DNA from: Alphaproteobacteria bacterium
GTDB lineage: Bacteria; Pseudomonadota; Alphaproteobacteria; Sphingomonadales; Kordiimonadaceae
DNA length: 58,272 nt
NCBI GenBank assembly: GCA_006226495.1
Contig: SBGU01000036.1
Coordinates: 1 to 58,272 of the forward strand
Direction of reading: 5' to 3'
Positions 7,119 through 16,597 of this stretch are shown in pieces. Positions within the stretch are counted from its first letter, which is position 1. Each line of letters starts with the position of its first letter. Position numbers and translations under genes: made by a program. The notes beneath the pieces were generated by a model. The model was not told the origin of the DNA and ran no database searches. It saw nothing but the letters and a program-made list of their open reading frames with translations.

Positions 7119-8669
7119 ATGAGCCATGGTCACCTGAGCCCGGACGTCATTGCGCCGCAATCCCGATTTTACCACGGCCCGTTCGGCCGCATGTTCCCCG
7201 ACCTGGAGCCCTGGGCGCCTGACGTGCCCGAACACCGGCAGGAAGCCAAATTCCTGAAATTCGCCAACAGGCATATGGTGGAAAAACCGTCCGGTGCGGC
7301 GGATGACGCGCTGCCGCCGAACCCGACCGAAATTGCCAACGACCGCGCGCTCCGTGAAGCGCTGGACCGGGAGTTTGATTCCCGCATCCCGTCGGCCTAT
7401 ACTTTCTTTGGCCAGTTCATCGACCATGACATCACGCTGGATGTGACGCCCCTGTCCGAATCCGAGGTCGACCCCAACCGGCTGCATAATTTCCGCACAC
7501 CCCGGCTGGACCTGGACTGTATCTATGGCACCGGCCCCGACGACCAGCCCTATCTTTACGAACATAACGGCGGTTTCACCGGCCGCATGATCACCGGCAC
7601 GGTTACCGACACCAATTATCCCGACCTGCAGCGCAACAAGGAAGGCGGCGCCATCATTGGCGACATGCGCAACGATGAAAATGCCATGGTCGCGCAGGTG
7701 CAGCTTGCCTTCATCCTGGCGCACAACCGGCTGGTGGATGTGGCCAAAGCCATCGACCCGTCGATCAGCGGCGACGGCGCCTTCCGTATGGCGCGGCGCA
7801 GCCTGCGCTGGCTGTACCAGTATGTCGTATGGAACGATTTCCTGCGCCGGGTCACCCACAAGGATGTGCATGAATGTGCGCTGAAGCTCGTGAAAGCCTG
7901 CGGCAAGACCCGGCTTTGGGACCTGGGCCTGAAGCATATCTATAACTGGAAAGAAAATCCGTTCATGCCGGTCGAATTTTCAGTCGCGGCCTACCGCTTC
8001 GGCCATTCGATGGTGCGCAACAGTTACCTGACCAACGAAAACGCAGACCTGGGCGCCGGCGCGGACAAATATTTCCCGATCTTCGACAATAGCGGCAACC
8101 CCGAAAACGACCTGGCCGGTTTCCGATTCCTCAAGAAACAACATGTGCTGCAATGGAACCTGCATCTGGAAATGAAGGACGGCGGACGACCGCAATATGC
8201 CCGCAAGGTGGATACCAAGCTCGCGAACGCGCTGGCGTTCCTGCGCGAAGACCCGGACAATCCGGGCTCGGTGCTGAATATTCTGGCGGCCCGCAATCTG
8301 TTGCGCGGCGTGCGCATGAAACTGCCGTCCGGCCCGGCGGTGGCCCGCAAGCTGGGGCTTGATGTCACCAACCTCGGGAAAGGCGAACCCGAAGCGCTGT
8401 GGTTCTATATCCTCAAGGAAGCCGAGGTGGAATGTGACGGCAAACACCTGGCGCGGCTTGGCTCCAGCATCGTGTGCGCCACCTTCGCGGGGCTTCTGAA
8501 GGGTGACCCCACATCCTGGCTGAACGTCTGGCCCGAGTGGGAGCCGGAGGTCGACCCCCTGTTGTCGCACGCCAGCCTGAGCGGCATGAACATGGACACC
8601 CCCGGCACTTGGGGCCTGCCAGCCATCATCCGCATGTCCGGCCTGCCGGTGGATGCCGGCGACCTTTAG
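7119..8669 (+). CDS. Animal-type haem peroxidase family protein
   Basis: A 516-residue protein of the peroxidase-cyclooxygenase (An_peroxidase) superfamily. The distal motif FGQFIDHD places Asp102 and His103 where myeloperoxidase has Asp94 and His95. GDMRNDEN (181-188) supplies the catalytic Arg184 and Glu187, equivalent to Arg239 and Glu242. YRFGHSMVRNSY carries the proximal His296. Both acids that ester-link haem in mammalian enzymes are thus present, while the methionine used by myeloperoxidase is Asn188. No signal peptide is visible. Substrate (halide, thiocyanate or organic donor) cannot be read from the sequence. It is monocistronic and convergent with the next gene; the stop codons overlap at 8666-8669. 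Confidence 0.88.
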   Translation: MSHGHLSPDVIAPQSRFYHGPFGRMFPDLEPWAPDVPEHRQEAKFLKFANRHMVEKPSGAADDALPPNPTEIANDRALREALDREFDSRIPSAYTFFGQFIDHDITLDVTPLSESEVDPNRLHNFRTPRLDLDCIYGTGPDDQPYLYEHNGGFTGRMITGTVTDTNYPDLQRNKEGGAIIGDMRNDENAMVAQVQLAFILAHNRLVDVAKAIDPSISGDGAFRMARRSLRWLYQYVVWNDFLRRVTHKDVHECALKLVKACGKTRLWDLGLKHIYNWKENPFMPVEFSVAAYRFGHSMVRNSYLTNENADLGAGADKYFPIFDNSGNPENDLAGFRFLKKQHVLQWNLHLEMKDGGRPQYARKVDTKLANALAFLREDPDNPGSVLNILAARNLLRGVRMKLPSGPAVARKLGLDVTNLGKGEPEALWFYILKEAEVECDGKHLARLGSSIVCATFAGLLKGDPTSWLNVWPEWEPEVDPLLSHASLSGMNMDTPGTWGLPAIIRMSGLPVDAGDL

Positions 8670-9196
8670 GCCGCGACCACCCGGTACAGCACATGGTGCC
8701 GGACGGCATGGCCGTCCGGCACTTTCGGGTGCTCAAAATCGCCGTCCACCACCTGGGTCATGCCGATCTTTTCCATCACCCGGCGCGACGGCAGGTTGAT
8801 GGCGGCAGTAATCGCAATCACTTCATCTGCCTTCAGGGCCGAAAAGGCATAAGCAAGGCAGGCGCGCGCACCTTCGGGCGCAAGCCCCTGCCCCCATGTG
8901 CCCCGCGCAAGGCGCCAGCCGATTTCGAACGCTGGTGCGCACGGCAGATAGTCCGGCGCGTCCTGCACGCCGATGAAACCGATGAACTTGCCGGTGGCCT
9001 TCAGTTCCACCGCCCAGAAACCATACCCCCTGGCCATGATGCCAGCCATGACACGGTCGACCGACGCATCGCTTTCATCGCATGTCTGCACGGCAGGGAA
9101 ATAACGCATCACCTCGGGGTCGGCATTCAGGGCCGCGAACGGCTCCCGATCCTCCGCCCGCCAGGGGCGGAGGATCAGGCGATCTGTTTCCAGCAT
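8666..9196 (-). CDS. GNAT acetyltransferase, RimJ/RimL type
   Basis: A 176-residue N-acetyltransferase. It starts with the typical TDRLILRPWRAEDREPF, has the central GFIGV strand and ends with the RimJ/L pattern AINLPSRRVMEKIGM, where Asn-Ser/Pro-Arg and the Glu-Lys-Gly-Met turn hold acetyl-CoA. The acceptor (protein N terminus or small molecule) is unknown. It begins 10 bases after clpA and probably ends that transcript. A 12-bp perfect hairpin within codons 7-16 (9148-9176) may limit translation. Confidence 0.85.
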   Translation of the reverse strand: MLETDRLILRPWRAEDREPFAALNADPEVMRYFPAVQTCDESDASVDRVMAGIMARGYGFWAVELKATGKFIGFIGVQDAPDYLPCAPAFEIGWRLARGTWGQGLAPEGARACLAYAFSALKADEVIAITAAINLPSRRVMEKIGMTQVVDGDFEHPKVPDGHAVRHHVLYRVVAA

Positions 9197-9206
9197 GGAA
9201 CGGTTC

Positions 9207-11624
9207 CTATTTCACCGGAACCGGCGGTTTGCCTTCCTTGCGCTTGGCTGGCAGCTTGGCCTTCTTCGCCGCAGGTTTGGCTTTTGCCTTGGCTTTGGGC
9301 GCTTCTTCTTCCTCGGCTTTGGCGGCAGCAGCCGCCTTGGGTGCATGCGGCGTGGTCTCGAAGGCCAGCTTGCCGTCCTTCAGCTTGACCACCACTTCGC
9401 CACCCTTGGCGAGCTTGCCGAACAGCAGTTCGTCGGCCAGCGGCTTCTTGATGTTTTCCTGGATAACCCGCGCCAGCGGCCGGGCACCATAATGCCGGTC
9501 GTAGCCTTTTTCCGCGAGCCAGGCCTTGGCGTCTTCGGTGAGGCTGATTTCCACACCGCGGTCGGCCAGTTGCAGTTCAAGCTGCAGCACAAATTTCTCG
9601 ACCACGCGGGAAACCACCTCGGGCGGCAGGAAATCGAAGGCGATGACCGCATCCAGCCGGTTGCGGAATTCGGGCGTGAACATCTGCTTGATGGCTTCTT
9701 CGCTGGCGCCATCGTTGGTTTCGCGCCCGAAGCCGATCGCGGTTTTGGAAAGCTCCGCCGCGCCCGCGTTGGTGGTCATGATCAGCACCACATTGCGGAA
9801 GTCGATCTTCTTGCCGTTATGGTCGGTCAGGGTGCCGTTATCCATGACCTGCAACAGCACGTTGAAAAGATCCGGATGCGCCTTTTCGACCTCGTCGAGC
9901 AGAAGCACGCAGTGCGGATGCTGGTCGACCGCGTCGGTCAGAAGCCCGCCCTGGTCGAAACCCACATAACCCGGCGGCGCACCAATGAGGCGCGACACCG
10001 AATGGCGTTCCATATATTCCGACATGTCGAACCGGTGCAGCTCTACGCCCAGAAGGCCGGCAAGCTGGCGGGCGACTTCGGTCTTGCCCACACCCGTGGG
10101 GCCCGAGAACAGGTAGGACCCGATGGGTTTGTTGGGCTCGCGCAGTCCGGCGCGCGACAGTTTGATCGAAGCTGCGAGCGCTTCGATGGCGGCATTCTGG
10201 CCGAACACCACGCGCTTCAGGTCCTGCTCAAGGGTGAACATGACCCGGCTTTCGTCGCGGGTGACCGTTTTCGGTGGGATGCGGGCGATCTTGGCGACCA
10301 CGGCTTCCACATCCTTCACGCCGATGGTTTTCTTGCGCTTGGACGGCGGCAGCAGCATCTGGGCCGCGCCGGATTCGTCGATCACATCGATGGCCTTGTC
10401 CGGCAGCTTGCGGTCGGAAATATAGCGGTCCGACAGTTCGACCGCGGTCTTGATCGCCTCGGCGGTATAACGCACGCCGTGATGCTCCTCATAATAGGAT
10501 TTGAGGCCCCGCAGGATCTTGATCGCATCCTCGACCGTCGGTTCATTGACATCGATCTTCTGGAAACGACGCAGAAGCGCGCGGTCCTTCTCGAAATGGC
10601 TGCGGAATTCCTTGTAGGTGGTCGAGCCCATGCAGCGGATGGTGCCGCTCGCAAGCGCCGGCTTGAGGAGGTTCGAGGCATCCATGGCCCCGCCCGAGGT
10701 GGCGCCGGCACCGATCACGGTATGGATTTCGTCGATGAACAGCACCGCACCTTCGCGGGCTTCCAGTTCCTTCACCACGGCCTTCAGGCGTTCCTCGAAA
10801 TCACCGCGATAGCGGGTGCCGGCGAGCAGCGCGCCCATATCCAGCGAATAGATGACCGCGTCCAAAAGCACTTCCGGCACGTCATTTTCGACGATGCGGC
10901 GCGCGAGGCCTTCGGCGATGGCGGTTTTGCCGACACCGGGGTCGCCCACAAGCAAGGGGTTGTTCTTCGAGCGCCGGCACAGGATCTGTACCGCACGCTC
11001 AAGCTCGCTTTCGCGGCCGATCAGCGGGTCGATCTTGCCGGCTTTTGCCTTTTCATTCAGGTTCACACAGTAGGCATCAAGGGCGGTGTCGGCCTTCTTG
11101 CCTTCGCCCGCGGGCGCGGCTTCAGGCTGTTCGGCCTCTTTCTCTTCCGCACCGCGCACAGTGCGCTCCTCGCGGAATTCCGGCACCTTGGCAATGCCGT
11201 GCGAGATGTAGGAGACGGCGTCCAGCCGCGTCATGTCCTGGCTTTGCAGGAAATAGACCGCGTGGCTTTCACGTTCAGAGAACAGGGCCACCAGAAGGTT
11301 GGCACCGGTCATTTCCTCGCGGCCAGAGGACTGGACATGCAACAAGGCCCGCTGCACGACACGCTGGAACCCGGCGGTCGGCGTGGCCTCAAGGCCCTCG
11401 CTGTCCATCTTCAGGTTTTCCATGTCGTCGTCGAGATAGTCGATCAACTGATCCCGAAGCACGTCCACATCCACGTCGCAGGCGCGCAAGACGGCAACCG
11501 CGTCGGGGTCTTCCAGCAGCGCCAGCAGGAGATGCTCGAGCGTGGCATATTCATGGCTACGCTCGTTCGCTTCCTTCAGCGCGCGGTGCAGGGTTTCTTC
11601 GAGATGAGGTGAAAAGCTGGGCAC
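9207..11624 (-). CDS. clpA: ATP-dependent Clp protease ATP-binding subunit ClpA
   Basis: An 805-residue AAA+ unfoldase. It has the Clp N-terminal double repeat (about 1-145), a first AAA module with GDPGVGKT near residue 230 and a second with GPTGVGKT. The ClpP-docking loop is present as TAIGFG, and the C-terminal D2 small domain ends near 760. A further 45 residues, very rich in Ala, Lys and Glu and ending PVPVK, extend beyond the usual length (758 in E. coli). The start is GTG at 11624 with GAAGGAAA upstream. clpS lies 42 bases upstream on the same strand; ClpP is not in the window. Confidence 0.96.
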   Translation of the reverse strand: MPSFSPHLEETLHRALKEANERSHEYATLEHLLLALLEDPDAVAVLRACDVDVDVLRDQLIDYLDDDMENLKMDSEGLEATPTAGFQRVVQRALLHVQSSGREEMTGANLLVALFSERESHAVYFLQSQDMTRLDAVSYISHGIAKVPEFREERTVRGAEEKEAEQPEAAPAGEGKKADTALDAYCVNLNEKAKAGKIDPLIGRESELERAVQILCRRSKNNPLLVGDPGVGKTAIAEGLARRIVENDVPEVLLDAVIYSLDMGALLAGTRYRGDFEERLKAVVKELEAREGAVLFIDEIHTVIGAGATSGGAMDASNLLKPALASGTIRCMGSTTYKEFRSHFEKDRALLRRFQKIDVNEPTVEDAIKILRGLKSYYEEHHGVRYTAEAIKTAVELSDRYISDRKLPDKAIDVIDESGAAQMLLPPSKRKKTIGVKDVEAVVAKIARIPPKTVTRDESRVMFTLEQDLKRVVFGQNAAIEALAASIKLSRAGLREPNKPIGSYLFSGPTGVGKTEVARQLAGLLGVELHRFDMSEYMERHSVSRLIGAPPGYVGFDQGGLLTDAVDQHPHCVLLLDEVEKAHPDLFNVLLQVMDNGTLTDHNGKKIDFRNVVLIMTTNAGAAELSKTAIGFGRETNDGASEEAIKQMFTPEFRNRLDAVIAFDFLPPEVVSRVVEKFVLQLELQLADRGVEISLTEDAKAWLAEKGYDRHYGARPLARVIQENIKKPLADELLFGKLAKGGEVVVKLKDGKLAFETTPHAPKAAAAAKAEEEEAPKAKAKAKPAAKKAKLPAKRKEGKPPVPVK

Positions 11625-11666
11625 AATCAGTTTCCTTCGCTTGTCAGCACACCACCCCGATACACG

Positions 11667-11987
11667 CTATTCCTTCTCAAGCGTGCACTGGAGCGGATGC
11701 TCATGTTGCCGCGCAAACGCAAGGACCTGGTTGACCTTGGTTTCCGCGACTTCGTAGGTGAACACACCACAGACGCCGACACCTTTCTGGTGCACATGCA
11801 GCATGACCTCCGTGGCATCCTCCAGCGTCATTCTGAAAAAACGCTGCAGGATATGGACCACGAACTCCATCGGCGTGTAGTCGTCGTTCAACAGAAGAAC
11901 TTTATACATGGACGGCTTTTTGGTCTTCGCTTCCGGTTTGGTCAGCAGACCCGTTCCGGTACCGTCCGGATTACGTTTGTCAGGCAT
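11667..11987 (-). CDS. clpS: ClpS adaptor of the N-end rule pathway
   Basis: A protein of 106 residues that binds N-terminal destabilising residues and delivers substrates to ClpA. The conserved core is [17 protein letters not shown] (Asn and Asp of the binding pocket), then [17 protein letters not shown] (His) and [12 protein letters not shown] chose the ATG at 11987 because GGAGG precedes it by 6 bases and it gives the normal flexible N-terminal tail; an upstream in-frame start exists at 12038 without support. It directly precedes clpA, the usual pairing. Confidence 0.94.
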   Translation of the reverse strand: MPDKRNPDGTGTGLLTKPEAKTKKPSMYKVLLLNDDYTPMEFVVHILQRFFRMTLEDATEVMLHVHQKGVGVCGVFTYEVAETKVNQVLAFARQHEHPLQCTLEKE

Positions 11988-12095
11988 CGGTCCTCCAAGA
12001 CATCCATACCCTCTTAATGTAATGCTAAAAGCGTCCACTAAAAGAGTAAAGAAGCGATGAAATAGCCGATCTTTTCTAATGACCGGCCAAATTCC

Positions 12096-13475
12096 CTATA
12101 GGTCGTCGGGCGCGGTGATGCCGGATGCCGCAAGGGCAGCCACCAGCGCCGCCTTCAGGCGGGCAAGGCCTTCTTCCGTTGCCGCCTCGCAGCGCGCCAC
12201 CAGCACCGCCTGGGTGTTGGATGCGCGAAGCAGCCACCAGCCGTCGTCGGTTTTCACGCGCACGCCGTCGACCGTGTTCATGTCGGCGCCTGCCGCTTCA
12301 AGCCGGGCCTTGACCTCGCCCACCACCTCGAACTTGCGCACTTCGTCGCAGTCGAACCGCAGTTCAGGCGTATTGATGGCCTTGGGCAAGGCATCCTTCA
12401 GCGCCACAAGGTCGCCGCCCTGTTTGGTCACCGCATTCAGGAAACGCAGGCCGGCATAGATGGCGTCGTCATGACCGTAGAATTTATGTTTGAAGAAAAT
12501 ATGGCCGGACATTTCACCCGCCAGCGGCGCCTTCAGTTCGACCATCTTGTCCTTGATCAGCGAATGGCCGGTCTTCCACATGACGGGTTCGCCGCCCAGG
12601 GCCGCAACCCGCTCGAACAGCGCTTCGCTGGCCTTGACGTCGGCAATGATCGGCGCACCAGGCACATCCGACAGCACGTCGCCCGCCAGGATCGCCAGCA
12701 TCTGGTCGCCCCAGACCACACGGCCCTTGCCGTCGATGGCGCCAATACGGTCGCCGTCGCCATCGAAGCTGAAACCCATGTCGCAGCCATGTTCGGCCAC
12801 AACGGCCTTCAGTTGCTCGAGATTCTTTTCGACCGTCGGGTCGGCATGGTGGTTCGGGAAGGTGCCGTCCACCTCGGCGTTGATGACGATATGCTCGCCC
12901 GGCAGGTGTTTGACCAGTTCGGCGACGGCGGGGCCAGCCGCACCGTTTGCCGGGTCCCAGGCCACCTTGAAGCCCTTGGTGTCCACGTCCTTCAGAAGGC
13001 GCGCGATATAGCGGTCGAAAATATCGACCTGCACGATCTCGCCGGTGCCGACCTCGAAATCACCCTTGGCCGCGGTTTCGCCCAGCGCCTGGATTGCGCT
13101 CCCGAAACAGGGCTTCTTGCCCATCATCATCTTGAAACCGTTATAGTTCGGCGGATTGTGCGAGCCCGTGACCATGACCCCGCCATCGGTGTCCAGCTCG
13201 AACACCGAATAATAAAGCATCGGGGTGGCGCCCAGGCCCACATTGCGGACATTCACGCCGGTGCTGGCGATGCCGGCCATCAGGGCGTCCGACAGTTCGG
13301 GCGACGACACCCGGCCATCGAAACCGACCGAAACGGTCTGGCCGCCCGCGCGGCGCACGTGGGTACCGAACGCCTTGCCAAGGGCCATGGCGTCGGCGGC
13401 GCCAATGGTTTCGCCGACAATGCCGCGCACGTCATATTCGCGAAGAACGGTTGAATGAAATTGATGCTGGGACAT
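12096..13475 (-). CDS. Phosphomannomutase/phosphoglucomutase
   Basis: A 459-residue alpha-D-phosphohexomutase of the AlgC/ManB type. The phosphoserine loop is TGSHNPPNYNGFK, the magnesium loop is DGDGDRIGA, the sugar-binding loop is GEMSGHIF and the phosphate-binding loop is RASNTQAVLVARCEA near the C terminus. It interconverts hexose 6- and 1-phosphates, supplying GDP-mannose or UDP-glucose for envelope polysaccharides. The start at 13475 (MSQHQF) has a GAGG site nine bases upstream. Whether mannose or glucose phosphate is preferred cannot be told from these motifs. Confidence 0.9.
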   Translation of the reverse strand: MSQHQFHSTVLREYDVRGIVGETIGAADAMALGKAFGTHVRRAGGQTVSVGFDGRVSSPELSDALMAGIASTGVNVRNVGLGATPMLYYSVFELDTDGGVMVTGSHNPPNYNGFKMMMGKKPCFGSAIQALGETAAKGDFEVGTGEIVQVDIFDRYIARLLKDVDTKGFKVAWDPANGAAGPAVAELVKHLPGEHIVINAEVDGTFPNHHADPTVEKNLEQLKAVVAEHGCDMGFSFDGDGDRIGAIDGKGRVVWGDQMLAILAGDVLSDVPGAPIIADVKASEALFERVAALGGEPVMWKTGHSLIKDKMVELKAPLAGEMSGHIFFKHKFYGHDDAIYAGLRFLNAVTKQGGDLVALKDALPKAINTPELRFDCDEVRKFEVVGEVKARLEAAGADMNTVDGVRVKTDDGWWLLRASNTQAVLVARCEAATEEGLARLKAALVAALAASGITAPDDL

Positions 13476-13620
13476 GAATAAAACCTCAATCTGGTAACTG
13501 CCGCTAAAGTGCCCCAGCGCCCGGCCCCGGGTCAATGTGAAACACACGAAATTCAAGGGCCGGAGCTTGACACCGGCCCGAACAGACCCGAAGACTATGG
13601 CCACAATTGGGGGAGCCTTC

Positions 13621-14535
13621 ATGACACAGCGACACAGGATCAGCCGCACGGCCCAGTCGATGGCGCTTTTCCGCGCGCTGGAGACCGTGGCGCCCATGGT
13701 CGAGGGCGGCGCAGTCCGCGACCCCTTTGCGCGCGCTTTCCTGCCCCGATATATGAAAACCGCTGTCACCCTGGCCCGAATTCCGGCGCTGGCCGGTCGA
13801 ATTCTGCGTTATATCGACGGTCGGGCGGCAGGGGCGCGCACCTCCGGCGTGGCGCGCACGGCGCTGATCGACCACTGGATACAGGAAGCACTGGACACGG
13901 GCGCCAGCCAGTTGGTGATCCTGGGCGCGGGTTTTGATTGCCGCAGCCTGCGGCTCGACGCCCTTGCCGGCACCGATATCTATGAACTGGACCGCCCGGA
14001 AATGCTGGACCGCAAGGACCATGTACTGAACGGCCGGGCCGCGCGCCTGAAACTTTCCTATGTGCCGATCGATTTCATGAAAGATGATTTTGGCGCGCTC
14101 CTCAAGGCCGCCGGGCTGAAAACCGATGTTGAAACGCTGTTCCTGTGGGAAGGGGTGACCAATTACCTGGACGACCGCGCGGTGCGCAAGGTGCTGGCGA
14201 CCATCAACAGGCTGATGCAGGCGCCCACGCGCATGATCTTCACCTATGTCGACAAAAAAGCCGTGGACGGCACATGGGAAGAACCTGGTTTTGCCGCGCT
14301 CAGGCAGCAACTGGCGAAATGGGGCGAACCCTGGACCTTCGGCATCGCGCCTGCAAAACTGGCGGCCTACCTGGCCAAACAGGGCTTCAGCCTGAAGGAC
14401 GACCTGGACGCACCGGCCTACCGGGCGCTCTATTATGGGAGCGAGGCGACCGGCATGGCCGGATACGGCTTTTATCATGTTGCGCGTGCAACAACTCTGG
14501 CAACAACTCTGGCAACAACGCAGGCGATACCATAG
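13621..14535 (+). CDS. SAM-dependent methyltransferase, LCMT/TIGR00027-like
   Basis: A class I SAM methyltransferase of 304 residues. The N-terminal RTAQSMALFRALE block, the SAM loop LVILGAGFDCRSLRL and the acidic YELDRPEML, followed by FLWEGVTNYL, are the signature of the leucine-carboxyl-methyltransferase-like family (TIGR00027). The substrate is unknown; some relatives make polyketide or small-molecule methyl esters. ATG at 13621 follows GGGGGAG. The last residues, ATTLATTLATTQAIP, come from a 12-bp tandem repeat at 14488-14519 and are probably not part of the fold. Confidence 0.85.
   Translation: MTQRHRISRTAQSMALFRALETVAPMVEGGAVRDPFARAFLPRYMKTAVTLARIPALAGRILRYIDGRAAGARTSGVARTALIDHWIQEALDTGASQLVILGAGFDCRSLRLDALAGTDIYELDRPEMLDRKDHVLNGRAARLKLSYVPIDFMKDDFGALLKAAGLKTDVETLFLWEGVTNYLDDRAVRKVLATINRLMQAPTRMIFTYVDKKAVDGTWEEPGFAALRQQLAKWGEPWTFGIAPAKLAAYLAKQGFSLKDDLDAPAYRALYYGSEATGMAGYGFYHVARATTLATTLATTQAIP
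14488..14519 (+). repeat. 12-bp tandem repeat in the methyltransferase 3' end
   Basis: The unit GCAACAACTCTG occurs twice in full and once as a partial copy. It is in frame and encodes a repeated Ala-Thr-Thr-Leu tail just before the stop codon. Copy number could change by slippage without shifting the frame. Confidence 0.85.
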
Positions 14536-14540
14536 CCCTT

Positions 14541-15287
14541 TCAGGGCCGGACGCTGTATCGCCCCACAATGGCATCATGGATGCCGCGTTTGCGAATTTC
14601 GGCCAAGCCACGGTTGAACACGGGCACCAGGTCGGCATCGCTGAAACACAGATAGCGCGGCGTTGGCGGAAATTCGACCGCAACCGCATAAGGCAGGCTT
14701 TTTGCCGGATCGCCCGCCGCCTCGCGGTAGGCGTAGGCCACAGTCCACAAATCGCCGATATAAGCGTCCAGCCGGCCCCGTTCGAGCATCGGCGCCACAA
14801 GGTCGGCCCTGAACACCGCCATCTGGGCACTGAAGCCGGCGACATAGGGCACCAGAAGGTCACCCAGCGCCTTTTCCGCATGCGGGAAAGTACCGACCCG
14901 CAACCCCTTCAGGTCCGCGACCGAATGCACCTTGTCCCGAAGTTCGGCCCGGACAATCACACCATCGTGCCAGTAGGTGAAAATATCCGACAGGAAACAA
15001 CCGTCCGCCTGCGGGTCGAAACTGGTGATGGCATCGACCTTGTCGTCCACCAAGAGGCTGGCGAGCCGGCTGAGCGGCGCATGATAGAATACCACGGCCC
15101 TGCCCTCGACCCCGAAGGCCGCACGGACAATTTCATTGTCGAGCCCGCTTGACGGATTTTCGGTGACATAGGGTGGTGTGTGCTGGATCACCCCGATGCC
15201 GACCGTGGTTTCATCGGCCAGCACGGCCCCCGCAGAGGCCATACCGGCCAGGGACAGGAGGAGCTTATGAACGTGCCGCCATATCAT
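14541..15287 (-). CDS. Periplasmic solute-binding protein-like (family 3)
   Basis: A protein of 248 residues with a signal peptide (LLLSLAGMASAGAVLADE) and the two-lobed SBP_bac_3 pattern: GVIQHTPPYVTEN at the start, GLDNEIVRAAF, then VDAITSFDPQ, LKGLRVGTFPHAE and RLDAYIGD. It resembles polar amino-acid-binding proteins, but no permease or ATPase gene is nearby, so it may be a sensor partner or orphan binding protein. Its ATG directly abuts the stop of the J-protein gene (zero gap), so it is the third gene of the mipZ operon. Confidence 0.75.
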   Translation of the reverse strand: MIWRHVHKLLLSLAGMASAGAVLADETTVGIGVIQHTPPYVTENPSSGLDNEIVRAAFGVEGRAVVFYHAPLSRLASLLVDDKVDAITSFDPQADGCFLSDIFTYWHDGVIVRAELRDKVHSVADLKGLRVGTFPHAEKALGDLLVPYVAGFSAQMAVFRADLVAPMLERGRLDAYIGDLWTVAYAYREAAGDPAKSLPYAVAVEFPPTPRYLCFSDADLVPVFNRGLAEIRKRGIHDAIVGRYSVRP

Positions 15288-15728
15288 TCATTTCCCCAAA
15301 AGGGTGCGGCGCGCTTCATTGAGCTTGGACGCCATCCAGTCGTTGCCCCCCTTGTCCGGGTGTACCTGCGCCATCAGGCGGCGGTAGGCGGCATTGATCT
15401 CGTCTTCACTGGCACCGGGTTGGAGGCCCAGCACCTCAAGCGCCTCGTCGCGGCTCATGCCACCGCGGTGCGGTGCCGGGCGTTCGCCCGTGGTGCCAAC
15501 ACGGCCCGCAAGGCGCGACCCGGCCATGCGCCAGACGGCATAGCCCACGGGCACGATGGCCATCAGGCCCTTGCCCGCGGCCACCAGCATGAGCGCGAAG
15601 GCAATACAGATCAGCACGATGCCACACAGAAGCGCCTGGCGCGCCGAGCGCACATCCGTGTTGGCCCACCAGTGCAGGAACAGCATCAACAGGGCGGCGA
15701 GGCCAAAACCGGCAAGCAACCAGGCCAT
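15288..15728 (-). CDS. Membrane-anchored J-domain protein
   Basis: A 146-residue protein with two N-terminal transmembrane helices (about 1-20 and 32-52) and a short third hydrophobic stretch near 55-68. A linker leads to a C-terminal J domain (about 92-146) with HPD at 123-125 (QVHPDKGG). The layout resembles the mitochondrial TIM14/Pam18 and other inner-membrane J-proteins that recruit DnaK-type Hsp70 to a membrane site. The start overlaps the mipZ stop by one base, so translation is coupled. Its client is unknown. Confidence 0.82.
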   Translation of the reverse strand: MAWLLAGFGLAALLMLFLHWWANTDVRSARQALLCGIVLICIAFALMLVAAGKGLMAIVPVGYAVWRMAGSRLAGRVGTTGERPAPHRGGMSRDEALEVLGLQPGASEDEINAAYRRLMAQVHPDKGGNDWMASKLNEARRTLLGK

Positions 15729-16597
15729 CAGGCGTTCACCTTGGCCTTCTGCCGGAACGGCAGGTTGAGCGCATCCATCATTTTCCTTACCTCCTGGCGG
15801 GCCGCGACGTTGGACATGGAAAGCCCGGCGCCATCGACACCCTTGGCGTCCTTCAGGTCCATGAGCGTCAGGCCGCGCAGGAACAATTCGCGGTACACGA
15901 CCCGTTCGCTGAGGCCCGGGATATAGCGGATGCCGATACGGCGCGTCAGTTCATTCAGCACGCCTTCAACCCGTTCCTTGTTCTTGGCATGCAACATGCC
16001 GACCCGGTTCCGGAGCACAACCCAGTCGATGGAGGCACCGTCGGCGAGTTGCCGGCGCTGGCGGGCCTTCCAGACCATTTCGGCATAGAGGCTCGGGCCT
16101 TCGACCTTGAAATTGGACGGGTTCACCCGCGCGAGCAGGTCAAGGTCGACGAAGCTGTCGTTGACCGGGGTCACCAGGGTATCGGCGGCGGTGTGCGCAA
16201 GCCGGGCCAGGAAGGTGTCGCTGCCCGGGCAGTCGACCACCACGATATCGACCTTGTCGATCAGGTTGACATAGGCTTCCTCGAAACGGGCCTTTTCGTC
16301 GGCTTCGGCATCATCGACCGAGCGGGATACCGACTTGGCCACCACGGTTTCGATGGGCATCGGCAGATCCATGCCTTTTTTGGCGGCATAGGCGCGGCGG
16401 TTCTCGATATAGCGGGTCAAGCTGCGTTGACGTGCATCGAGGTCGATTGTGCCGACCCTGTATCCTTCGCGCAACAGCGACACAACAATATGCATTGCCG
16501 TGGTCGACTTGCCCGAGCCACCTTTTTCATTACCCAAAACAATAAGATAGGGACGACCTAGATCCATAATGCTGCGGTTTGCCTCACTGTCAGGCAC
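15728..16597 (-). CDS. mipZ: MipZ cell-division positioning ATPase
   Basis: A ParA-family ATPase of 289 residues. The deviant Walker A is NEKGGSGKST (residues 23-32), Walker A' is IDLDARQRSLTRYIENR and Walker B is VVVDCPGSD. The extended alphaproteobacterial sequence around VTPVNDSFVDLDLLARV is characteristic of MipZ, which binds ParB near the origins and blocks FtsZ polymerisation close to the poles. The start is probably GTG at 16597 (GGGAGAA upstream); an in-frame ATG at 16567 would still precede the Walker motif. It heads a tightly coupled operon with a J-protein and a binding protein. Confidence 0.92.
   Translation of the reverse strand: MPDSEANRSIMDLGRPYLIVLGNEKGGSGKSTTAMHIVVSLLREGYRVGTIDLDARQRSLTRYIENRRAYAAKKGMDLPMPIETVVAKSVSRSVDDAEADEKARFEEAYVNLIDKVDIVVVDCPGSDTFLARLAHTAADTLVTPVNDSFVDLDLLARVNPSNFKVEGPSLYAEMVWKARQRRQLADGASIDWVVLRNRVGMLHAKNKERVEGVLNELTRRIGIRYIPGLSERVVYRELFLRGLTLMDLKDAKGVDGAGLSMSNVAARQEVRKMMDALNLPFRQKAKVNA

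Noticed and set aside
9195-11612. A long plus-strand open frame antisense to clpA
   Set aside because: It mirrors clpA codon for codon, has no ribosome site or family motif, and arises from the GC-rich third codon positions of clpA.
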